This document shows positions 52,575 to 64,000 of a stretch of 64,000 nucleotides of DNA, piece by piece; the first letter of the stretch is position 1; every line of letters begins with the position of its first letter. The position numbers were made by a program, and so were the translations under genes. The DNA is from an uncultured Methylophaga sp. (lineage in GTDB: Bacteria > Pseudomonadota > Gammaproteobacteria > GCF-002020875): the NCBI GenBank assembly GCA_937877715.1, contig CALEHW010000042.1, positions 1-64,000 on the forward strand. Direction: 5' to 3'. The notes under the pieces are model-generated. The model had not been told where the DNA came from. It searched no databases and worked only from the letters and a program-made list of their open reading frames with translations.

Positions 52575-54065
52575 ATGAAGCAGCAGCTATTTAATGATCT
52601 TGCTGCAGAGGGGTACAGGCGTATTCCGCTTACCCGCGAGATCATGGCTGATCTTGATACCCCGCTCTCAGCCTACCGCAAGGTGGCCGAGGGGCCGTGG
52701 AGCTATCTCTTCGAGTCAGTGCAGGGGGGAGAAAAGTGGGGCCGTTACTCCATTATCGGGCTGCCTGCAACGACCATTTTGCGAGTTCGGGGTCACGACA
52801 TCACCATCGAGACAGATGGAGAGGAGGTTGAGTCACTGCAGACCCCGGATCCACTGGGCTGGGTAGAGTCATATCGTAAAAGTTTCAGGGTGGCAGAGTG
52901 TGATGGTCTCCCCCGTTTTACCGGTGGACTGGTGGGCTGTTTTGGCTACGACACGGTGCGCCTGATTGAGGAGAGGCTTACGGAGATGCCGGAGGTGGAT
53001 CCTCTGGACAACCCAGATATTGTGCTGATGGTCTCCGAAGAGGTACTGGTTTTTGACAACCTCAGTGGCAAACTGCACATTGTCATCCATGTTGATCCGC
53101 AACAGGAGGATGGCTGGTTGCAGGGGCAGCAGCGTCTGGATGAAATTAGTGCCAGACTGGCACAGCCAGCCTCCGTGATGGATGAGGTTGTGCCACGTTC
53201 GGTCAAAGAGGAGGACTTTGTGTCAGGATTCGAGCGAGACAAATTCGAGTCAGCTGTAGAGCGGATCAAGGAGTATATTGTCGAGGGAGATGTGATGCAG
53301 GTTGTAATCTCGCAACGCCTCTCGATCCCGTTCCATGCCCCGCCACTCAACCTCTACCGTGCACTGCGTACTCTCAATCCGTCACCATACATGTTTTATC
53401 TGCAGATGGATGAGTTCCATGTGGTCGGTTCATCACCTGAGATTCTCACCCGTGTAGAGGATGGAATGGTGACGGTGCGCCCTATTGCGGGAACTAGGCG
53501 CCGCGGCCATACTGAGGAGGAGGATCTGGCGTTGGAGAAAGAGCTGCTGGCAGATCCAAAGGAGTTGGCGGAACATCTTATGCTGATTGATCTGGGGCGT
53601 AACGATGTGGGTCGCGTAGCAGAGATCGGTAGTGTCGAACTGACCGAGAAGATGAAGATTGAGCGTTACTCTCATGTGATGCATATTGTCTCCAACGTTA
53701 CAGGAAAACTGAAAGAGGGGATGAGCGCCATGGACGCTCTGCGTGCCACCTTCCCTGCTGGAACCGTTAGTGGTGCCCCAAAGATCCGCGCCATGGAGAT
53801 AATTGATGAGCTGGAGCCGGTCAAACGTGGGATATATGCCGGTGCCGTAGGTTATATTGGCTGGAACGGAAATATGGATACCGCAATAGCAATCAGAACA
53901 GCAGTGATCAAGGGGGGTGAACTCCATATTCAGGCGGGAGCTGGGGTGGTGCATGATTCCGTTCCACGCCTGGAGTGGAAGGAGACAATGAACAAGGGGC
54001 GTGCCCTATTCCGTGCAGTCGAGATGGCTGAGGCTGGATTAGAGCAGAGGAAGGGTGGCTGTTAA
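52575..54065 (+). CDS. trpE: Anthranilate synthase component I
   Basis: [42 protein letters not shown]. Confidence 0.96.
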   Translation: MKQQLFNDLAAEGYRRIPLTREIMADLDTPLSAYRKVAEGPWSYLFESVQGGEKWGRYSIIGLPATTILRVRGHDITIETDGEEVESLQTPDPLGWVESYRKSFRVAECDGLPRFTGGLVGCFGYDTVRLIEERLTEMPEVDPLDNPDIVLMVSEEVLVFDNLSGKLHIVIHVDPQQEDGWLQGQQRLDEISARLAQPASVMDEVVPRSVKEEDFVSGFERDKFESAVERIKEYIVEGDVMQVVISQRLSIPFHAPPLNLYRALRTLNPSPYMFYLQMDEFHVVGSSPEILTRVEDGMVTVRPIAGTRRRGHTEEEDLALEKELLADPKELAEHLMLIDLGRNDVGRVAEIGSVELTEKMKIERYSHVMHIVSNVTGKLKEGMSAMDALRATFPAGTVSGAPKIRAMEIIDELEPVKRGIYAGAVGYIGWNGNMDTAIAIRTAVIKGGELHIQAGAGVVHDSVPRLEWKETMNKGRALFRAVEMAEAGLEQRKGGC

Positions 54066-54067
54066 CC

Positions 54068-54643
54068 ATGTTGTTGATGATCGATAATTACGACTCTTTT
54101 ACCTACAATCTGGCACAGTATTTTGGAGAGCTTGGGGCTGAGGTGGAGGTCTACCGCAATGATCAGGTTACGGTGGATGAGATTCGGAGACTGAATCCGG
54201 AGCGTATTGTCCTCTCCCCCGGACCATGTACTCCAAATGAAGCGGGGATATCCCTGGAGGTGGTTAATCAGATGGCTGGAGAGCTCCCTATACTTGGGGT
54301 CTGTCTTGGTCATCAGACCATTGGCCAGGCTCTGGGCGGGGAGATTGTCCATGCTGGAGAGATCATGCATGGCAAAACCTCGATGATCCACCATAGTGAC
54401 AGAGGGGTATTCAAGGGGCTCTCGAATCCAATGGAGGCGACCCGCTACCACTCGCTGGTCGTAGAGAAGAGCAGCCTGCCAGATCTGTTCGAGATTACTG
54501 CGTGGACCGAGAACGAGGATAGCTCAATGGATGAGATCATGGGTATTCGTCACAAGAAGTTGGATATCGAGGGCGTTCAGTTTCACCCAGAGTCAATCTT
54601 GACGACAGAGGGTCATGCTTTGCTAAAGAATTTTTTAGAGTAG
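54068..54643 (+). CDS. trpG: Anthranilate synthase component II
   Basis: [46 protein letters not shown]. Confidence 0.96.
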   Translation: MLLMIDNYDSFTYNLAQYFGELGAEVEVYRNDQVTVDEIRRLNPERIVLSPGPCTPNEAGISLEVVNQMAGELPILGVCLGHQTIGQALGGEIVHAGEIMHGKTSMIHHSDRGVFKGLSNPMEATRYHSLVVEKSSLPDLFEITAWTENEDSSMDEIMGIRHKKLDIEGVQFHPESILTTEGHALLKNFLE

Positions 54644-54667
54644 TTGAGATAACAGAAGGATAGAGAG

Positions 54668-55690
54668 ATGGATATTCAGGCAGCAATTCAGACTGTAATC
54701 GACAGACATGATCTAAGCCGGGAGCAGATGCAGTCGGTTATGCAGACCATCATGACCGGGGAGGCAACCCCTGCACAGGTTGGCGGATTTCTTGTCGGTC
54801 TGCGGATGAAGGGGGAGACAGTAGACGAGATCACTGCGGCCGCCTCGGTGATGCGTGAACTGGCAACACCGGTTGCAGTTTCCGGTGACCATATGGTCGA
54901 TACTGCCGGCACCGGTGGGGATGGTGCCAAGACCTTCAACATCTCCACCGCTTCGACATTTATCATTGCAGCGGCTGGGGGACAGGTTGCCAAACATGGC
55001 AACCGCTCCATCTCCAGTAGCTCAGGCAGTGCAGATCTGCTTGAGGCTGCCGGGGTAAAGCTGGATATTTCACCAGAGCAGGTTGCAGAGTGCATCAACG
55101 AGGTTGGTGTCGGCTTTATGTTTGCGCCTATGCACCACAGTGCGATGAGGCATGCAATTGGTCCGCGCAAGGAGATGGCTGTCCGTACGGTATTCAACCT
55201 GCTGGGGCCGCTGACAAATCCGGCAGGGGCTCCAAATCAGCTGATTGGTGTCTTTGATGCGGCGTGGGTAGAGCCATTGGCGCAGGTGCTGAAGCAGCTG
55301 GGCAGCAGACATGTCATGGTGGTTCACGGTGATGACGGGTTGGATGAGATTACTGTTAGTGGGGCGACACAGGTGGCAGAGCTCAAGGATGGGAAGGTTA
55401 GTACCTATACCATTACACCAGATCAATTTGGCATGAATAGTTCATCACTTGATTCACTTGCTGTAGAGAATGCAGGCGAGAGTCTGGCTATTGTACAGGG
55501 TGTGCTGGATGGGGAGAGCGGTGCTGCTAGCGATATTGTTGCGCTTAATGCAGGTGCCGCTATATATGTTGCCGGGTTGACCGCTTCGTTGAAGGATGGG
55601 GTAAAACGGGCGCAGGAGGTGATTGCCAGCGGAGAGGCCCGGGCTAGACTGGACGGATTGGTTAGCTGTTCTCAACAACCGTTAGTGTAG
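54668..55690 (+). CDS. trpD: Anthranilate phosphoribosyltransferase
   Basis: [53 protein letters not shown]. Confidence 0.96.
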   Translation: MDIQAAIQTVIDRHDLSREQMQSVMQTIMTGEATPAQVGGFLVGLRMKGETVDEITAAASVMRELATPVAVSGDHMVDTAGTGGDGAKTFNISTASTFIIAAAGGQVAKHGNRSISSSSGSADLLEAAGVKLDISPEQVAECINEVGVGFMFAPMHHSAMRHAIGPRKEMAVRTVFNLLGPLTNPAGAPNQLIGVFDAAWVEPLAQVLKQLGSRHVMVVHGDDGLDEITVSGATQVAELKDGKVSTYTITPDQFGMNSSSLDSLAVENAGESLAIVQGVLDGESGAASDIVALNAGAAIYVAGLTASLKDGVKRAQEVIASGEARARLDGLVSCSQQPLV

Positions 55691-55697
55691 TTTTGTC

Positions 55698-56495
55698 ATG
55701 AATGATGCCCCAGATATCCTTAAAAAGATAATTCGCCGAAAAAGCGAAGAGATCGCGGCACGTTCCAGTAAAATCGGCACAGAAGAGCTGATTTTGCGGG
55801 CGGCTGACGCCCCTGGTGTGCGTGGGTTTGTCGAATCTATGCGTCGCAGGATCGCTAACGGTGATCCGGCAGTTATTGCCGAGATCAAAAAGGCCTCTCC
55901 TAGCAAGGGTCTGCTGCGTAAAAACTTTATTCCGTCCGAGATTGCAGAGAGTTACGAGAGAGGAGGGGCGGCGTGTATCTCCATACTGACTGACCAAGAT
56001 TTCTTTCAGGGGCATGAAGATTATCTGATTGAGGCACGTGGCGCCTCTATGCTGCCAGTTATCCGTAAGGATTTTATTATTGATCCATATCAAGTTTATG
56101 AGGCTCGCGCGATTGGTGCTGACTGCATTTTGTTGATTGTTGCAGCACTTGAGGATGGACAGATGGCGGATCTCTCTGCATTGGCTCAGGAGTTGGGGAT
56201 GGATGTTCTGGTCGAGGTTCATGATCGGGCCGAGCTGGAGCGCGCACTACCTCTGCAGCTACCGCTTATGGGGATCAATAACCGTAACCTGAGAACCTTC
56301 GAGACCTCCCTGCAGACCACGCTTGAGCTACTGGATCAGATTCCGCAACAGACCATTGTGGTCACCGAGAGCGGGATCCACCAGAGAGAGGATGTACAGT
56401 TGATGCGAGACCATCAGGTCAATGCCTTTCTGGTTGGCGAGGCATTTATGCGGGCAGAAGATCCGGGGATGCAGCTTAGGGAGCTGTTTTATTAA
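55698..56495 (+). CDS. trpC: Indole-3-glycerol phosphate synthase
   Basis: [40 protein letters not shown]. Confidence 0.96.
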   Translation: MNDAPDILKKIIRRKSEEIAARSSKIGTEELILRAADAPGVRGFVESMRRRIANGDPAVIAEIKKASPSKGLLRKNFIPSEIAESYERGGAACISILTDQDFFQGHEDYLIEARGASMLPVIRKDFIIDPYQVYEARAIGADCILLIVAALEDGQMADLSALAQELGMDVLVEVHDRAELERALPLQLPLMGINNRNLRTFETSLQTTLELLDQIPQQTIVVTESGIHQREDVQLMRDHQVNAFLVGEAFMRAEDPGMQLRELFY

Positions 56496-56516
56496 TTTGA
56501 TAGGGAGAGCAGTGGA

Positions 56517-56957
56517 ATGAAAATGAAATCATCAATAAAGTGGACCGGCGGAATGCAGTTTGTCGGAGAGAGTGGCAGCGGACACTCTATGGTGATAGAT
56601 GGTGCCCCGGAGGTGGGGGGGCGCAATACAGGTATGCGCCCCATGGAGATGGTGCTGCTGGCAGCTGGCGGCTGCACTGCAATGGATGTGGTCTTTATTC
56701 TCAACCGTGCACGTCAGCCACTCGATGAGTGCTGGATCGAGGTTGAGGGTGAGCGGGTGGAGGAGATCCCCAAGGTTTTTGAAAAAATCCACCTCCACTA
56801 TGTAATTGTTGGGGATGGGCTGGATGAGAGCAAAGTGCAGCGTGCGGTCGATATGTCGGCCGAAAAATACTGCTCTGTCTCCCACATGTTGAGGAGTAGT
56901 GTCGAAATCACCCACGATTTTGAGATCAGACTATCGGCTGGAGAGGCGGATTCCTGA
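56517..56957 (+). CDS. OsmC family protein
   Basis: RPMEMVLLAAGGCTAMDVVFIL and KYCSVSHMLRSSVEI. Confidence 0.9.
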   Translation: MKMKSSIKWTGGMQFVGESGSGHSMVIDGAPEVGGRNTGMRPMEMVLLAAGGCTAMDVVFILNRARQPLDECWIEVEGERVEEIPKVFEKIHLHYVIVGDGLDESKVQRAVDMSAEKYCSVSHMLRSSVEITHDFEIRLSAGEADS

Positions 56958-57041
56958 AATTAGTGCAAAAAACTCAATGAATAAGTGAATATTGGTTGAC
57001 AGCGGTGGAGCAGATCAGCAAAATATCGCCTCTTGTTTTTC

Positions 57042-57126
57042 GGAGGGGTTCCCGAGTGGCCAAAGGGGGCAGACTGTAAATCTGCTGGCTCCGCCTTCGG
57101 TGGTTCGAATCCACCCCCCTCCACCA
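57042..57126 (+). tRNA. tRNA-Tyr (GTA)
   Basis: GGAGGGGTTCCCGAGTGGCC...CAGACTGTAAATCTG...GGTTCGAATCCACCCCCCTCCACCA. Confidence 0.96.
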
Positions 57127-57182
57127 GTTAAGCAGAAGATGGGTTTTGTTGGGCGATTGGGTCCATTGGTAATGGTTATTCA

Positions 57183-57256
57183 GCGGGTGTAGTTCAATGG
57201 TAGAACTTCAGCCTTCCAAGCTGATTATGTGGGTTCGATCCCCATCACCCGCTCCA
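57183..57256 (+). tRNA. tRNA-Gly (TCC)
   Basis: GCGGGTGTAGTTCAATGGTAGAAC...CCTTCCAAGC...GGGTTCGATCCCCATCACCCGCTCCA. Confidence 0.96.
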
Positions 57257-57276
57257 GATTCGGCGGGGCTGAATAT

Positions 57277-57352
<76 letters not shown>

Positions 57353-57428
57353 GTTTTAGTGGTGACAGTGGTTTTTGTTGGTTGTAATTGATTGTATCTA
57401 GTTGAATATTAAATAGTTGGGAGTTGAG

Positions 57429-58622
57429 ACGATGTCCAAGGAAAAGTTTGAGAGAACCAAACCGCACGTAAACGTAGGCACCATTGGTCACGTAGACCAC
57501 GGCAAGACCACACTGACCGCTGCGATCACAAAGGTAATGGCAGAAGCGCAGGGTGGAGAGTTCAAGGACTATGCTGATATCGACAATGCTCCGGAAGAGC
57601 GTGAGCGTGGTATCACCATTGCTACAGCGCACGTAGAGTATGAGACAGAGAATCGTCATTACGCTCACGTAGACTGCCCAGGACACGCCGACTACGTCAA
57701 GAACATGATTACTGGTGCGGCCCAGATGGACGGAGCGATTCTGGTTGTATCTGCAGCAGACGGACCCATGCCCCAGACTCGTGAGCACATTCTGCTGTCA
57801 CGTCAGGTTGGTGTACCTCACATCATCGTATACCTCAACAAGGCAGACCAGGTAGATGACGAAGAGCTGCTTGAGCTGGTAGAGATGGAAGTACGTGAGC
57901 TTCTCGATGAATACGACTTCCCTGGTGACGACACTCCAATCGTAACCGGATCAGCCCTTAAGGCCCTTGAAGGAGATGAGAGCGACATCGGCGTTCCCTC
58001 CATCATGAAGCTTGCAGAGGCGATGGACAGCTACTTCCCTGAGCCAGAGCGCGCAGTTGATGGTGACTTCCTGATGCCGATTGAGGACGTATTCTCAATC
58101 TCCGGACGAGGCACAGTAGTAACTGGTCGAATCGAGCGCGGTATTGTAAAGGTTGGAGAAGAGATTGAAGTCGTAGGGGTCAAGGACACATCCACTACTA
58201 CCGTAACCGGTGTAGAGATGTTCCGTAAGCTTCTCGACCAGGGAGAGGCTGGCGATAACGTTGGCATTCTCCTGCGTGGTACCAAGCGCGAAGAGGTAGA
58301 GCGTGGGCAGGTACTGGCCAAGCCAGGATCGATCACCCCGCACACCAAGTTTGAGGCAGAGATCTACGTACTAAGCAAGGAAGAGGGTGGACGTCACACT
58401 CCATTTTTCACCAACTATCGTCCTCAGTTCTACTTTAGAACTACAGACATCACTGGTGCAGTAGACCTTCCAGAGGGTACCGAGATGGCGATGCCAGGTG
58501 ACAACCTGAAGATCACTGGCACCCTGATTAATCCGATTGCAATGGAAGAGGGGCTACGTTTTGCGATCCGTGAGGGCGGCAGAACTGTAGGTTCTGGTGT
58601 TGTTTCGAAGATTATCGAATAA
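57429..58622 (+). CDS. tuf: Elongation factor Tu
   Basis: [35 protein letters not shown]; track ORF begins slightly upstream (57417). Confidence 0.97.
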   Translation, partial: TMSKEKFERTKPHVNVGTIGHVDHGKTTLTAAITKVMAEAQGGEFKDYADIDNAPEERERGITIATAHVEYETENRHYAHVDCPGHADYVKNMITGAAQMDGAILVVSAADGPMPQTREHILLSRQVGVPHIIVYLNKADQVDDEELLELVEMEVRELLDEYDFPGDDTPIVTGSALKALEGDESDIGVPSIMKLAEAMDSYFPEPERAVDGDFLMPIEDVFSISGRGTVVTGRIERGIVKVGEEIEVVGVKDTSTTTVTGVEMFRKLLDQGEAGDNVGILLRGTKREEVERGQVLAKPGSITPHTKFEAEIYVLSKEEGGRHTPFFTNYRPQFYFRTTDITGAVDLPEGTEMAMPGDNLKITGTLINPIAMEEGLRFAIREGGRTVGSGVVSKIIE

Positions 58623-58652
58623 TCTCATTATAAACAACAAGTTACACCAAGG

Positions 58653-58690
58653 GGCGTGGCCCGTTTTTTACGGGTCACGCCTCCGTTTTG
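58653..58690 (+). terminator. Rho-independent terminator after tuf
   Basis: GGCGTGGCCCGTTTTTTACGGGTCACGCCTCCGTTTTG. Confidence 0.7.
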
Positions 58691-58712
58691 AGGTTCCAAG
58701 AAGCAAGATAAA

Positions 58713-58788
<76 letters not shown>

Positions 58789-58876
58789 TTTATCGCAACT
58801 GGAACAGAGTTGGTTGTTTTTAGGATAGAACGGATAAAACTACGAGCAGTGCTCGCGGTCATCCAAGGATAAACTG

Positions 58877-59218
58877 ATGGCAGACAAGATTAAATTGGCA
58901 GTTGCGATTCTGATACTGATGACAGGTATGGCGGCGTTCTATCTGTTGTCAGAGCAGTCGACGCTGCTGCGTACACTTGGTCTGCTTGTTGTAGTTGGTA
59001 TCAGTGCGGCAATTGCACTGCAGACTGAGGTGGGGCGTTCCGGCTGGAGTTTTGTGGCTGGCGCCAGGGTCGAGGCCCGCAAGGTGGTCTGGCCAACCAG
59101 AAAAGAGACCACTCAGACAACTCTGATGGTTGTGGTTATGGTGGTAATTGTTGGAATCCTGTTGTGGCTGCTGGATATGGGTCTGGTCTGGGCAGTCAGG
59201 GTATTTACAGGGAGCTAG
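58877..59218 (+). CDS. secE: Preprotein translocase subunit SecE
   Basis: ARVEARKVVWPTRKETTQTTLMVVVMVVI; upstream of nusG. Confidence 0.95.
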   Translation: MADKIKLAVAILILMTGMAAFYLLSEQSTLLRTLGLLVVVGISAAIALQTEVGRSGWSFVAGARVEARKVVWPTRKETTQTTLMVVVMVVIVGILLWLLDMGLVWAVRVFTGS

Positions 59219-59225
59219 ATAGATC

Positions 59226-59762
59226 ATGACAAAGAGATGGTATGTGGTGCACGCCTATTCCGGGTTTGAGCATCAGGTTGAACGCTCCCTGAAGGAGCGT
59301 ATCGCTCGGGAGGGGATGGAAGAGTCATTTGGCGAGATCCTGGTCCCATGTGAAGAGGTTGTGGAGATGCGTCCAGACGGGAAGAAGCGCAAGAGTGAGC
59401 GTAAATTCTTCCCTGGTTATGTACTGGTGCAGATGGAGATGAATGATCAGGCCTGGCATCTGATCAAGGATACCCCGAAGGTGATGGGTTTTATCGGCGG
59501 CACAGTGGATCGTCCGGCACCGATTACAGAGAAGGAAGCAGAAAATATTCTGCAGAGAATTCAGGACGGTATTGAGAAGCCGCGCCCCAAGGTGCTCTAT
59601 GAGGCGGGGGAGATGGTACGCGTGGTCGATGGACCATTTGCGGACTTCAATGGTGTAGTGGAAGAGGTCAATTACGAGAAGAGCAAGCTGACTGTGTCGG
59701 TTCAAGTATTTGGGCGCTCTACTCCGGTTGAGCTTGACTTTGGACAGGTTGCCAAAGGGTAA
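59226..59762 (+). CDS. nusG: Transcription termination/antitermination protein NusG
   Basis: [38 protein letters not shown] motif [16 protein letters not shown]. Confidence 0.97.
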   Translation: MTKRWYVVHAYSGFEHQVERSLKERIAREGMEESFGEILVPCEEVVEMRPDGKKRKSERKFFPGYVLVQMEMNDQAWHLIKDTPKVMGFIGGTVDRPAPITEKEAENILQRIQDGIEKPRPKVLYEAGEMVRVVDGPFADFNGVVEEVNYEKSKLTVSVQVFGRSTPVELDFGQVAKG

Positions 59763-59880
59763 TAAATTTTAAACTCCGGATAGTTTTGTCAGACTATACG
59801 GGAGTAGTATAACGGGGAGCCGACCGGGGCCTTATAGAGAGGCGGCCATCGGCGTTTGTACCCATATTTAGGAGAGTAAA

Positions 59881-60324
59881 ATGGCAAAGAAGATTCAGGC
59901 CTACATCAAACTGCAGGTTGCTGCTGGTGAGGCAAACCCAAGTCCACCTGTTGGTCCCGCACTGGGTCAGCATGGCGTCAATATCATGGAGTTCTGCAAG
60001 GCCTTTAATGCGGCTACCCAGAGTTTGGAGAAGGGGATGCCCGTCCCTGTGGTTATTACGGTCTATAGCGATCGTAGTTTCACCTATATCACCAAGACAC
60101 CACCAGCATCCATTCTGCTCAAGAAGGCGGCTGGCATCAAGTCTGGTAGCGGCGAACCAAACATGAAGAAGGTTGGTACAGTAACTCGTGCTCAACTGGA
60201 GGAGATTGCAACCACCAAGATGGTTGATCTCAATGCAAATGATATGGATGCAGCGGTACGCATCATTGCCGGTAGTGCACGTAGCATGGGGCTGAATGTA
60301 GAAGGTGTGGAGGGAATGTCCTGA
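59881..60324 (+). CDS. rplK: 50S ribosomal protein L11
   Basis: [43 protein letters not shown]. Confidence 0.97.
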   Translation: MAKKIQAYIKLQVAAGEANPSPPVGPALGQHGVNIMEFCKAFNAATQSLEKGMPVPVVITVYSDRSFTYITKTPPASILLKKAAGIKSGSGEPNMKKVGTVTRAQLEEIATTKMVDLNANDMDAAVRIIAGSARSMGLNVEGVEGMS

Positions 60325-61019
60325 TGGCCAAGATGACTAAAAGAGCAAAGGCTATTGCTGAGAAGGTAGAGAACGGAAAGCAGTATGGTGCTACCGAGGC
60401 GTTTGACCTGCTGAAAGATATCTCTTCTGTAAGATTTCAGGAAGCTATCGATATAAGCATTAATCTTGGGGTTGATCCACGCAAGTCTGATCAGGTGGTT
60501 CGTGGAGCTACAGTACTTCCCAATGGTACCGGCAAGACAGTTCGCGTTGCCGTGTTTGCCCAGGGTGCGAATGCAGATGCAGCTAGGGAGGCTGGTGCAG
60601 ATATCGTCGGTATGGATGATCTTGCGGCAACCATCAAGGGTGGAGATCTCGATTTTGATGTAGTAATTGCCTCACCAGATGCAATGGGTGTTGTTGGTCA
60701 GCTGGGACAGATTCTGGGTCCTCGAGGATTGATGCCAAACCCCAAGGTAGGAACTGTCAGTCCGGATGTTGCTGGTGCAGTTAATAACGCAAAATCTGGT
60801 CAGGTTCGTTACCGTACGGACAAGGGTGGAATTATTCACTGCTCAATTGGCAAGGTCGATTTCTCGGCTGATCAATTGATCGGTAATTTGCAGGCGCTGT
60901 TGGTAGATCTCAACAAGAAGAAGCCAAGTGCTGCAAAAGGTGTTTTTGTGAAGAAGATCACTGTCTCCACAACCATGGGGCCAGGATTGTCTCTGGATAG
61001 AGCCTCTCTGGAGGCGTAA
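60324..61019 (+). CDS. rplA: 50S ribosomal protein L1
   Basis: [46 protein letters not shown]. Confidence 0.97.
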   Translation: MAKMTKRAKAIAEKVENGKQYGATEAFDLLKDISSVRFQEAIDISINLGVDPRKSDQVVRGATVLPNGTGKTVRVAVFAQGANADAAREAGADIVGMDDLAATIKGGDLDFDVVIASPDAMGVVGQLGQILGPRGLMPNPKVGTVSPDVAGAVNNAKSGQVRYRTDKGGIIHCSIGKVDFSADQLIGNLQALLVDLNKKKPSAAKGVFVKKITVSTTMGPGLSLDRASLEA

Positions 61020-61095
61020 CTGACGCTAACACAGCGTCGAAAAGAACTTTGCACTGTTGATGAACCGGAATGGGGATTCAGCAGTCGTCAAAGAC

Positions 61096-61144
61096 CGTGG
61101 GTTCCTGAGAAGGTTTAATGTTTGCTGAATGGTAAACGCCCACG
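61096..61144 (+). promoter_or_regulatory. L10 leader (ribosomal protein autoregulatory structure)
   Basis: CGTGGGTTCCTGAGAAGGTTTAATG...GGTAAACGCCCACG: CGTGGG/CCCACG stem plus kink-turn-like CTGAGAAGG in the rplA-rplJ interval. Confidence 0.6.
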
Positions 61145-61288
61145 CAGACGGTGCTCAGAAATTCTGTTGTGCCGTTGGGTGAGTGGTTTGATTCGTAAGA
61201 GATAGACCACTCTTGGTGCGCATTTTGCGCGAAGGGGTAGAGAGACCATTATGGTTGAACTGCTCTTTGTTAGTAAGGAGAAATGTAC

Positions 61289-61816
61289 GTGGCACTGAAT
61301 CTTGAACAGAAGAGAGCCGTCGTTGCAGAGGTTGGTGAAGTTGCAGCCTCCGCACTCTCCGTTGTTGCGGCTGAGTATCGTGGACTCACCGTGGAAGAAC
61401 TGACCGAGTTGCGAGTCAAATCTCGTGAGGCCGGTGTGCAAATTCGAGTTGTTAAAAACTCCCTAGCACGTCGGGCATTCGAAGATACAGGCTATGCATG
61501 CATGAACGAGGCGCTGGTTGGGCCTCTGATTCTTGGTTTCTCTCAGGAGGATCCGGGTGGTGCAGCTCGTATAATGAAGGATTTTGCCAAGGGGCATGAC
61601 AAGTTGATTGTCAAAGCACTCTCCTTGGGAGACTCCTTGATGGATGCTTCCCAGTTGGACGCGGTTGCAAGTCTGCCTACTTATGATCAGGCGATCTCAA
61701 TGCTGATGAGTGTGATGAAGGCACCGGTTGAGAAGTTTGTTCGTACCCTGGCAGAACCACACAGCAAGATGGTTCGTACCGTTGCAGCTATTCGTGATAT
61801 GAAAGAGGCGGCGTGA
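61289..61816 (+). CDS. rplJ: 50S ribosomal protein L10
   Basis: (M)ALNLEQKRAVVAEVGEVAASALSVVAAEYRGLTVEELTELR; GTG at 61289 has better spacing from AAGGAG than the ATG at 61283. Confidence 0.96.
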   Translation: MALNLEQKRAVVAEVGEVAASALSVVAAEYRGLTVEELTELRVKSREAGVQIRVVKNSLARRAFEDTGYACMNEALVGPLILGFSQEDPGGAARIMKDFAKGHDKLIVKALSLGDSLMDASQLDAVASLPTYDQAISMLMSVMKAPVEKFVRTLAEPHSKMVRTVAAIRDMKEAA

Positions 61817-61901
61817 GGACTGGAGCAGTTCGGTTTAGGTAACAACGTTTGTAGTAAATGATGACACAACAGTAATTTTTTAAGTATTTAGGAGAGATAA
61901 A

Positions 61902-62282
61902 ATGGCAGTAAGTAAAGACGATATCCTGGAAGCCATTTCCAACATGAGTGTAATGGAGGTCGTAGAACTGATCTCTGATATGGAAGAGAAGTTTGGCGTA
62001 TCTGCAGCAGCAGCGGTAGCCGTTGCGGCGGCTCCAGCTGGTGGTGATGCTGGCGGTACAGCTGAAGAGCAGACAGAGTTTGATGTGGTTCTGGCCAGCT
62101 TTGGTGAAAACAAGGTTGCAGTAATCAAGGCAGTTCGTGGCGCTACAGGTCTTGGCCTGAAAGAGTCCAAAGCCCTAGTTGAGTCTGCACCTGCTCCTGT
62201 CAAGGAGGCAGTCTCCAAGGATGAGGCAGAAGAGCTCAAGAAGACTTTGGAAGAGGCGGGCGCATCCGTCGAGGTCAAGTAA
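61902..62282 (+). CDS. rplL: 50S ribosomal protein L7/L12
   Basis: [22 protein letters not shown]...[43 protein letters not shown]. Confidence 0.97.
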   Translation: MAVSKDDILEAISNMSVMEVVELISDMEEKFGVSAAAAVAVAAAPAGGDAGGTAEEQTEFDVVLASFGENKVAVIKAVRGATGLGLKESKALVESAPAPVKEAVSKDEAEELKKTLEEAGASVEVK

Positions 62283-62349
62283 CAACTCTTGACAAACCAA
62301 TCGCAGATTTGGTCTTGCACAGTAATTTGTGCAGCATAAATTGCGATCT

Positions 62350-62380
62350 GGCTGGCGGCTTTTTGCCGCCGGCCTTTTTG
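62350..62380 (+). terminator. Attenuator-type hairpin between rplL and rpoB
   Basis: GGCTGGCGGCTTTTTGCCGCCGGCCTTTTTG. Confidence 0.7.
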
Positions 62381-62488
62381 CGCTGTTAAGGCAGGAGTTA
62401 TTCCTGCATCTGCAGCGACCCGTAAAACCCGCATCATTGGGGTTTTGCATTTAGTGACACAGGCAATATATATAGAGGGTTCCATCCA

Positions 62489-64000
62489 ATGGCATACGCA
62501 TTCACCGAGAAGAAAAGAATTCGCAAGAGCTTTGGTAAACGTCCAGATGTAATGAAAGTTCCTTACCTGCTGGCGATCCAACTTGATTCGTTCCGGGATT
62601 TTCTGCAGATGGGAGTTGCTGTAGAGGAGCGCAAGAGCAGCGGCTTGCAGGCGGCATTCAATTCGATTTTTCCGATCGAGGCCTACTCAGGAAATGCGGC
62701 GCTGGAGTATGTAAGCTACCGTCTTGGAACCCCTGCATTCGATGTGAAGGAGTGTCAGCAGCGTGGCATGACCTATGCGGCCCCACTGCGAGTCAAGGTG
62801 CGCCTGATCATCTATGACAAGACATCAAAAAAGAACAAGATAGTCAAGGATATCAAGGAACAGGAGGTCTATATGGGCGATATTCCGCTCATGACCGACA
62901 ATGGCACCTTTGTGGTGAACGGTACCGAGCGAGTGATTGTCTCGCAACTGCACCGCTCTCCTGGTGTCTTCTTTGAGCATGACAAGGGCAAGACCCACTC
63001 CTCCGGAAAACTGCTCTTCTCGGCGCGTGTCATTCCCTACCGTGGTTCGTGGCTCGATTTTGAGTTTGACCACAAGGACCTTCTGTACGTCAGAATAGAC
63101 CGCCGCAGAAAACTGCCGGCAACAATTTTGCTGCGAGCACTGGGACTCTCCACTCAGGATATGCTCTCCAAGTTTTTTGAAACAGACCGTTTCTTCTGTG
63201 GCAAGGATGGGATCAGCTTTGAGGTAATTCCAGAGCGTCTGCGTGGTGAGATTGCCGCATTCGATATCAAGACTGGAAAGAAGGTGTTGGTTGAGACAGG
63301 GCGCAGAATCACTGCACGCCATATCCGTGAGATGGAGAAGGTTGGAATTACCTCTCTGGAGGTTCCACAGGGGTTTGTCATCGACAGAATCCTAGGGGAT
63401 GATCTGATCAATACCGATACTGGTGAACTGATCGCCTCTGCAAATGATGAGATTACGGAAGAGGTGCTGGAGCAGATCCTAGAGTCAGATATTTCTGAAT
63501 TCAACACCCTGTTTGTGAATGAGCTGGATCGTGGTGCCTACCTTTCGGATACCCTGAGAAATGATAGTGCTGCCAGCCAGCTGGAGGCACAGGTGGAGAT
63601 CTATCGGATGATGCGTCCCGGTGAGCCACCAACCCAAGAGTCGGCAGAGAATCTGTTTCACAGCCTCTTCTTCACCATGGATCGTTACGACCTCTCCAAC
63701 GTAGGACGGATGAAGTTCAACCGTCGTCTCTCCCGCGACAAGTTGACTGGTGAGGGGATCCTCTCCAATGATGATATCGTTGATGTAATGAAGGAATTGA
63801 TAAACATCAAGGATGGTCGTGGGGTGGTCGATGATATCGATAACCTTGGTAATCGTCGTATCCGTAGTGTTGGTGAGATGGCAGAGAACCAGTTCCGTAT
63901 TGGTCTGGTGCGAGTGGAGCGTGCAGTCAAAGAGCGACTCAATATTGCAGAGTCGGAGGGGTTGATGCCGCAGGAATTGATCAATGCAAAACCAATATCT
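62489..64000 (+). CDS. rpoB: RNA polymerase beta subunit (5' part, truncated by window end)
   Basis: [42 protein letters not shown]; frame open to the window end, so absent from the ORF track. Confidence 0.97.
   Translation, partial: MAYAFTEKKRIRKSFGKRPDVMKVPYLLAIQLDSFRDFLQMGVAVEERKSSGLQAAFNSIFPIEAYSGNAALEYVSYRLGTPAFDVKECQQRGMTYAAPLRVKVRLIIYDKTSKKNKIVKDIKEQEVYMGDIPLMTDNGTFVVNGTERVIVSQLHRSPGVFFEHDKGKTHSSGKLLFSARVIPYRGSWLDFEFDHKDLLYVRIDRRRKLPATILLRALGLSTQDMLSKFFETDRFFCGKDGISFEVIPERLRGEIAAFDIKTGKKVLVETGRRITARHIREMEKVGITSLEVPQGFVIDRILGDDLINTDTGELIASANDEITEEVLEQILESDISEFNTLFVNELDRGAYLSDTLRNDSAASQLEAQVEIYRMMRPGEPPTQESAENLFHSLFFTMDRYDLSNVGRMKFNRRLSRDKLTGEGILSNDDIVDVMKELINIKDGRGVVDDIDNLGNRRIRSVGEMAENQFRIGLVRVERAVKERLNIAESEGLMPQELINAKPIS

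Noticed and set aside
61880-62581. 233 aa minus-strand ORF across rplL
   Set aside because: Antisense to rplL and the start of rpoB with no recognisable domain; low-complexity alanine/serine composition expected from the reverse of rplL.

Overview
The window looks like a gammaproteobacterial chromosome segment, probably from an autotrophic or sulfur-oxidizer-like organism; that lineage guess is inference from gene content. Three parts stand out. (1) Positions 1-2138 read as the distal end of a chromosomal integron cassette array. There are two long-hairpin attC sites, two ORF cassettes, and a ~177 bp ORF-less structured unit present twice, one copy inserted exactly at a G^TT recombination point. 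The array is followed by two divergent toxin-antitoxin modules (AbrB-type antitoxin/Doc and HipB/HipA). (2) Positions 4.6-57 kb are mostly housekeeping genes: metH, znuACB-zur, mpl/ubiX, hemL/thiED/yggS, recQ, rhlE, a pyrimidine cluster with a metal-site-degenerate PyrC', ruvX/yqgE, tonB/apbE, gshAB, metF/ahcY/metK, tkt-gap-pgk-pyk-fba, pilVW, ampDE and trpEGDC. (3) Positions 57-64 kb hold tRNA-Tyr/Gly/Thr, tuf, tRNA-Trp, secE-nusG, rplKAJL and a truncated rpoB. The observations I would check first are: a SAM-II-like riboswitch plus terminator upstream of metK, with an SAH riboswitch upstream of ahcY in the same cluster; an apparent unannotated ~135 nt sRNA with C-rich anti-Shine-Dalgarno segments; a conserved-looking operon of two DUF1538 membrane proteins, a P-II-like protein and a CBS-pair protein; the ORF-less integron unit; and an apbE whose lipoprotein signal peptide appears to start at a non-canonical ATA overlapping the gshB stop codon. 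All family names come from reading the translations; no database search was run.
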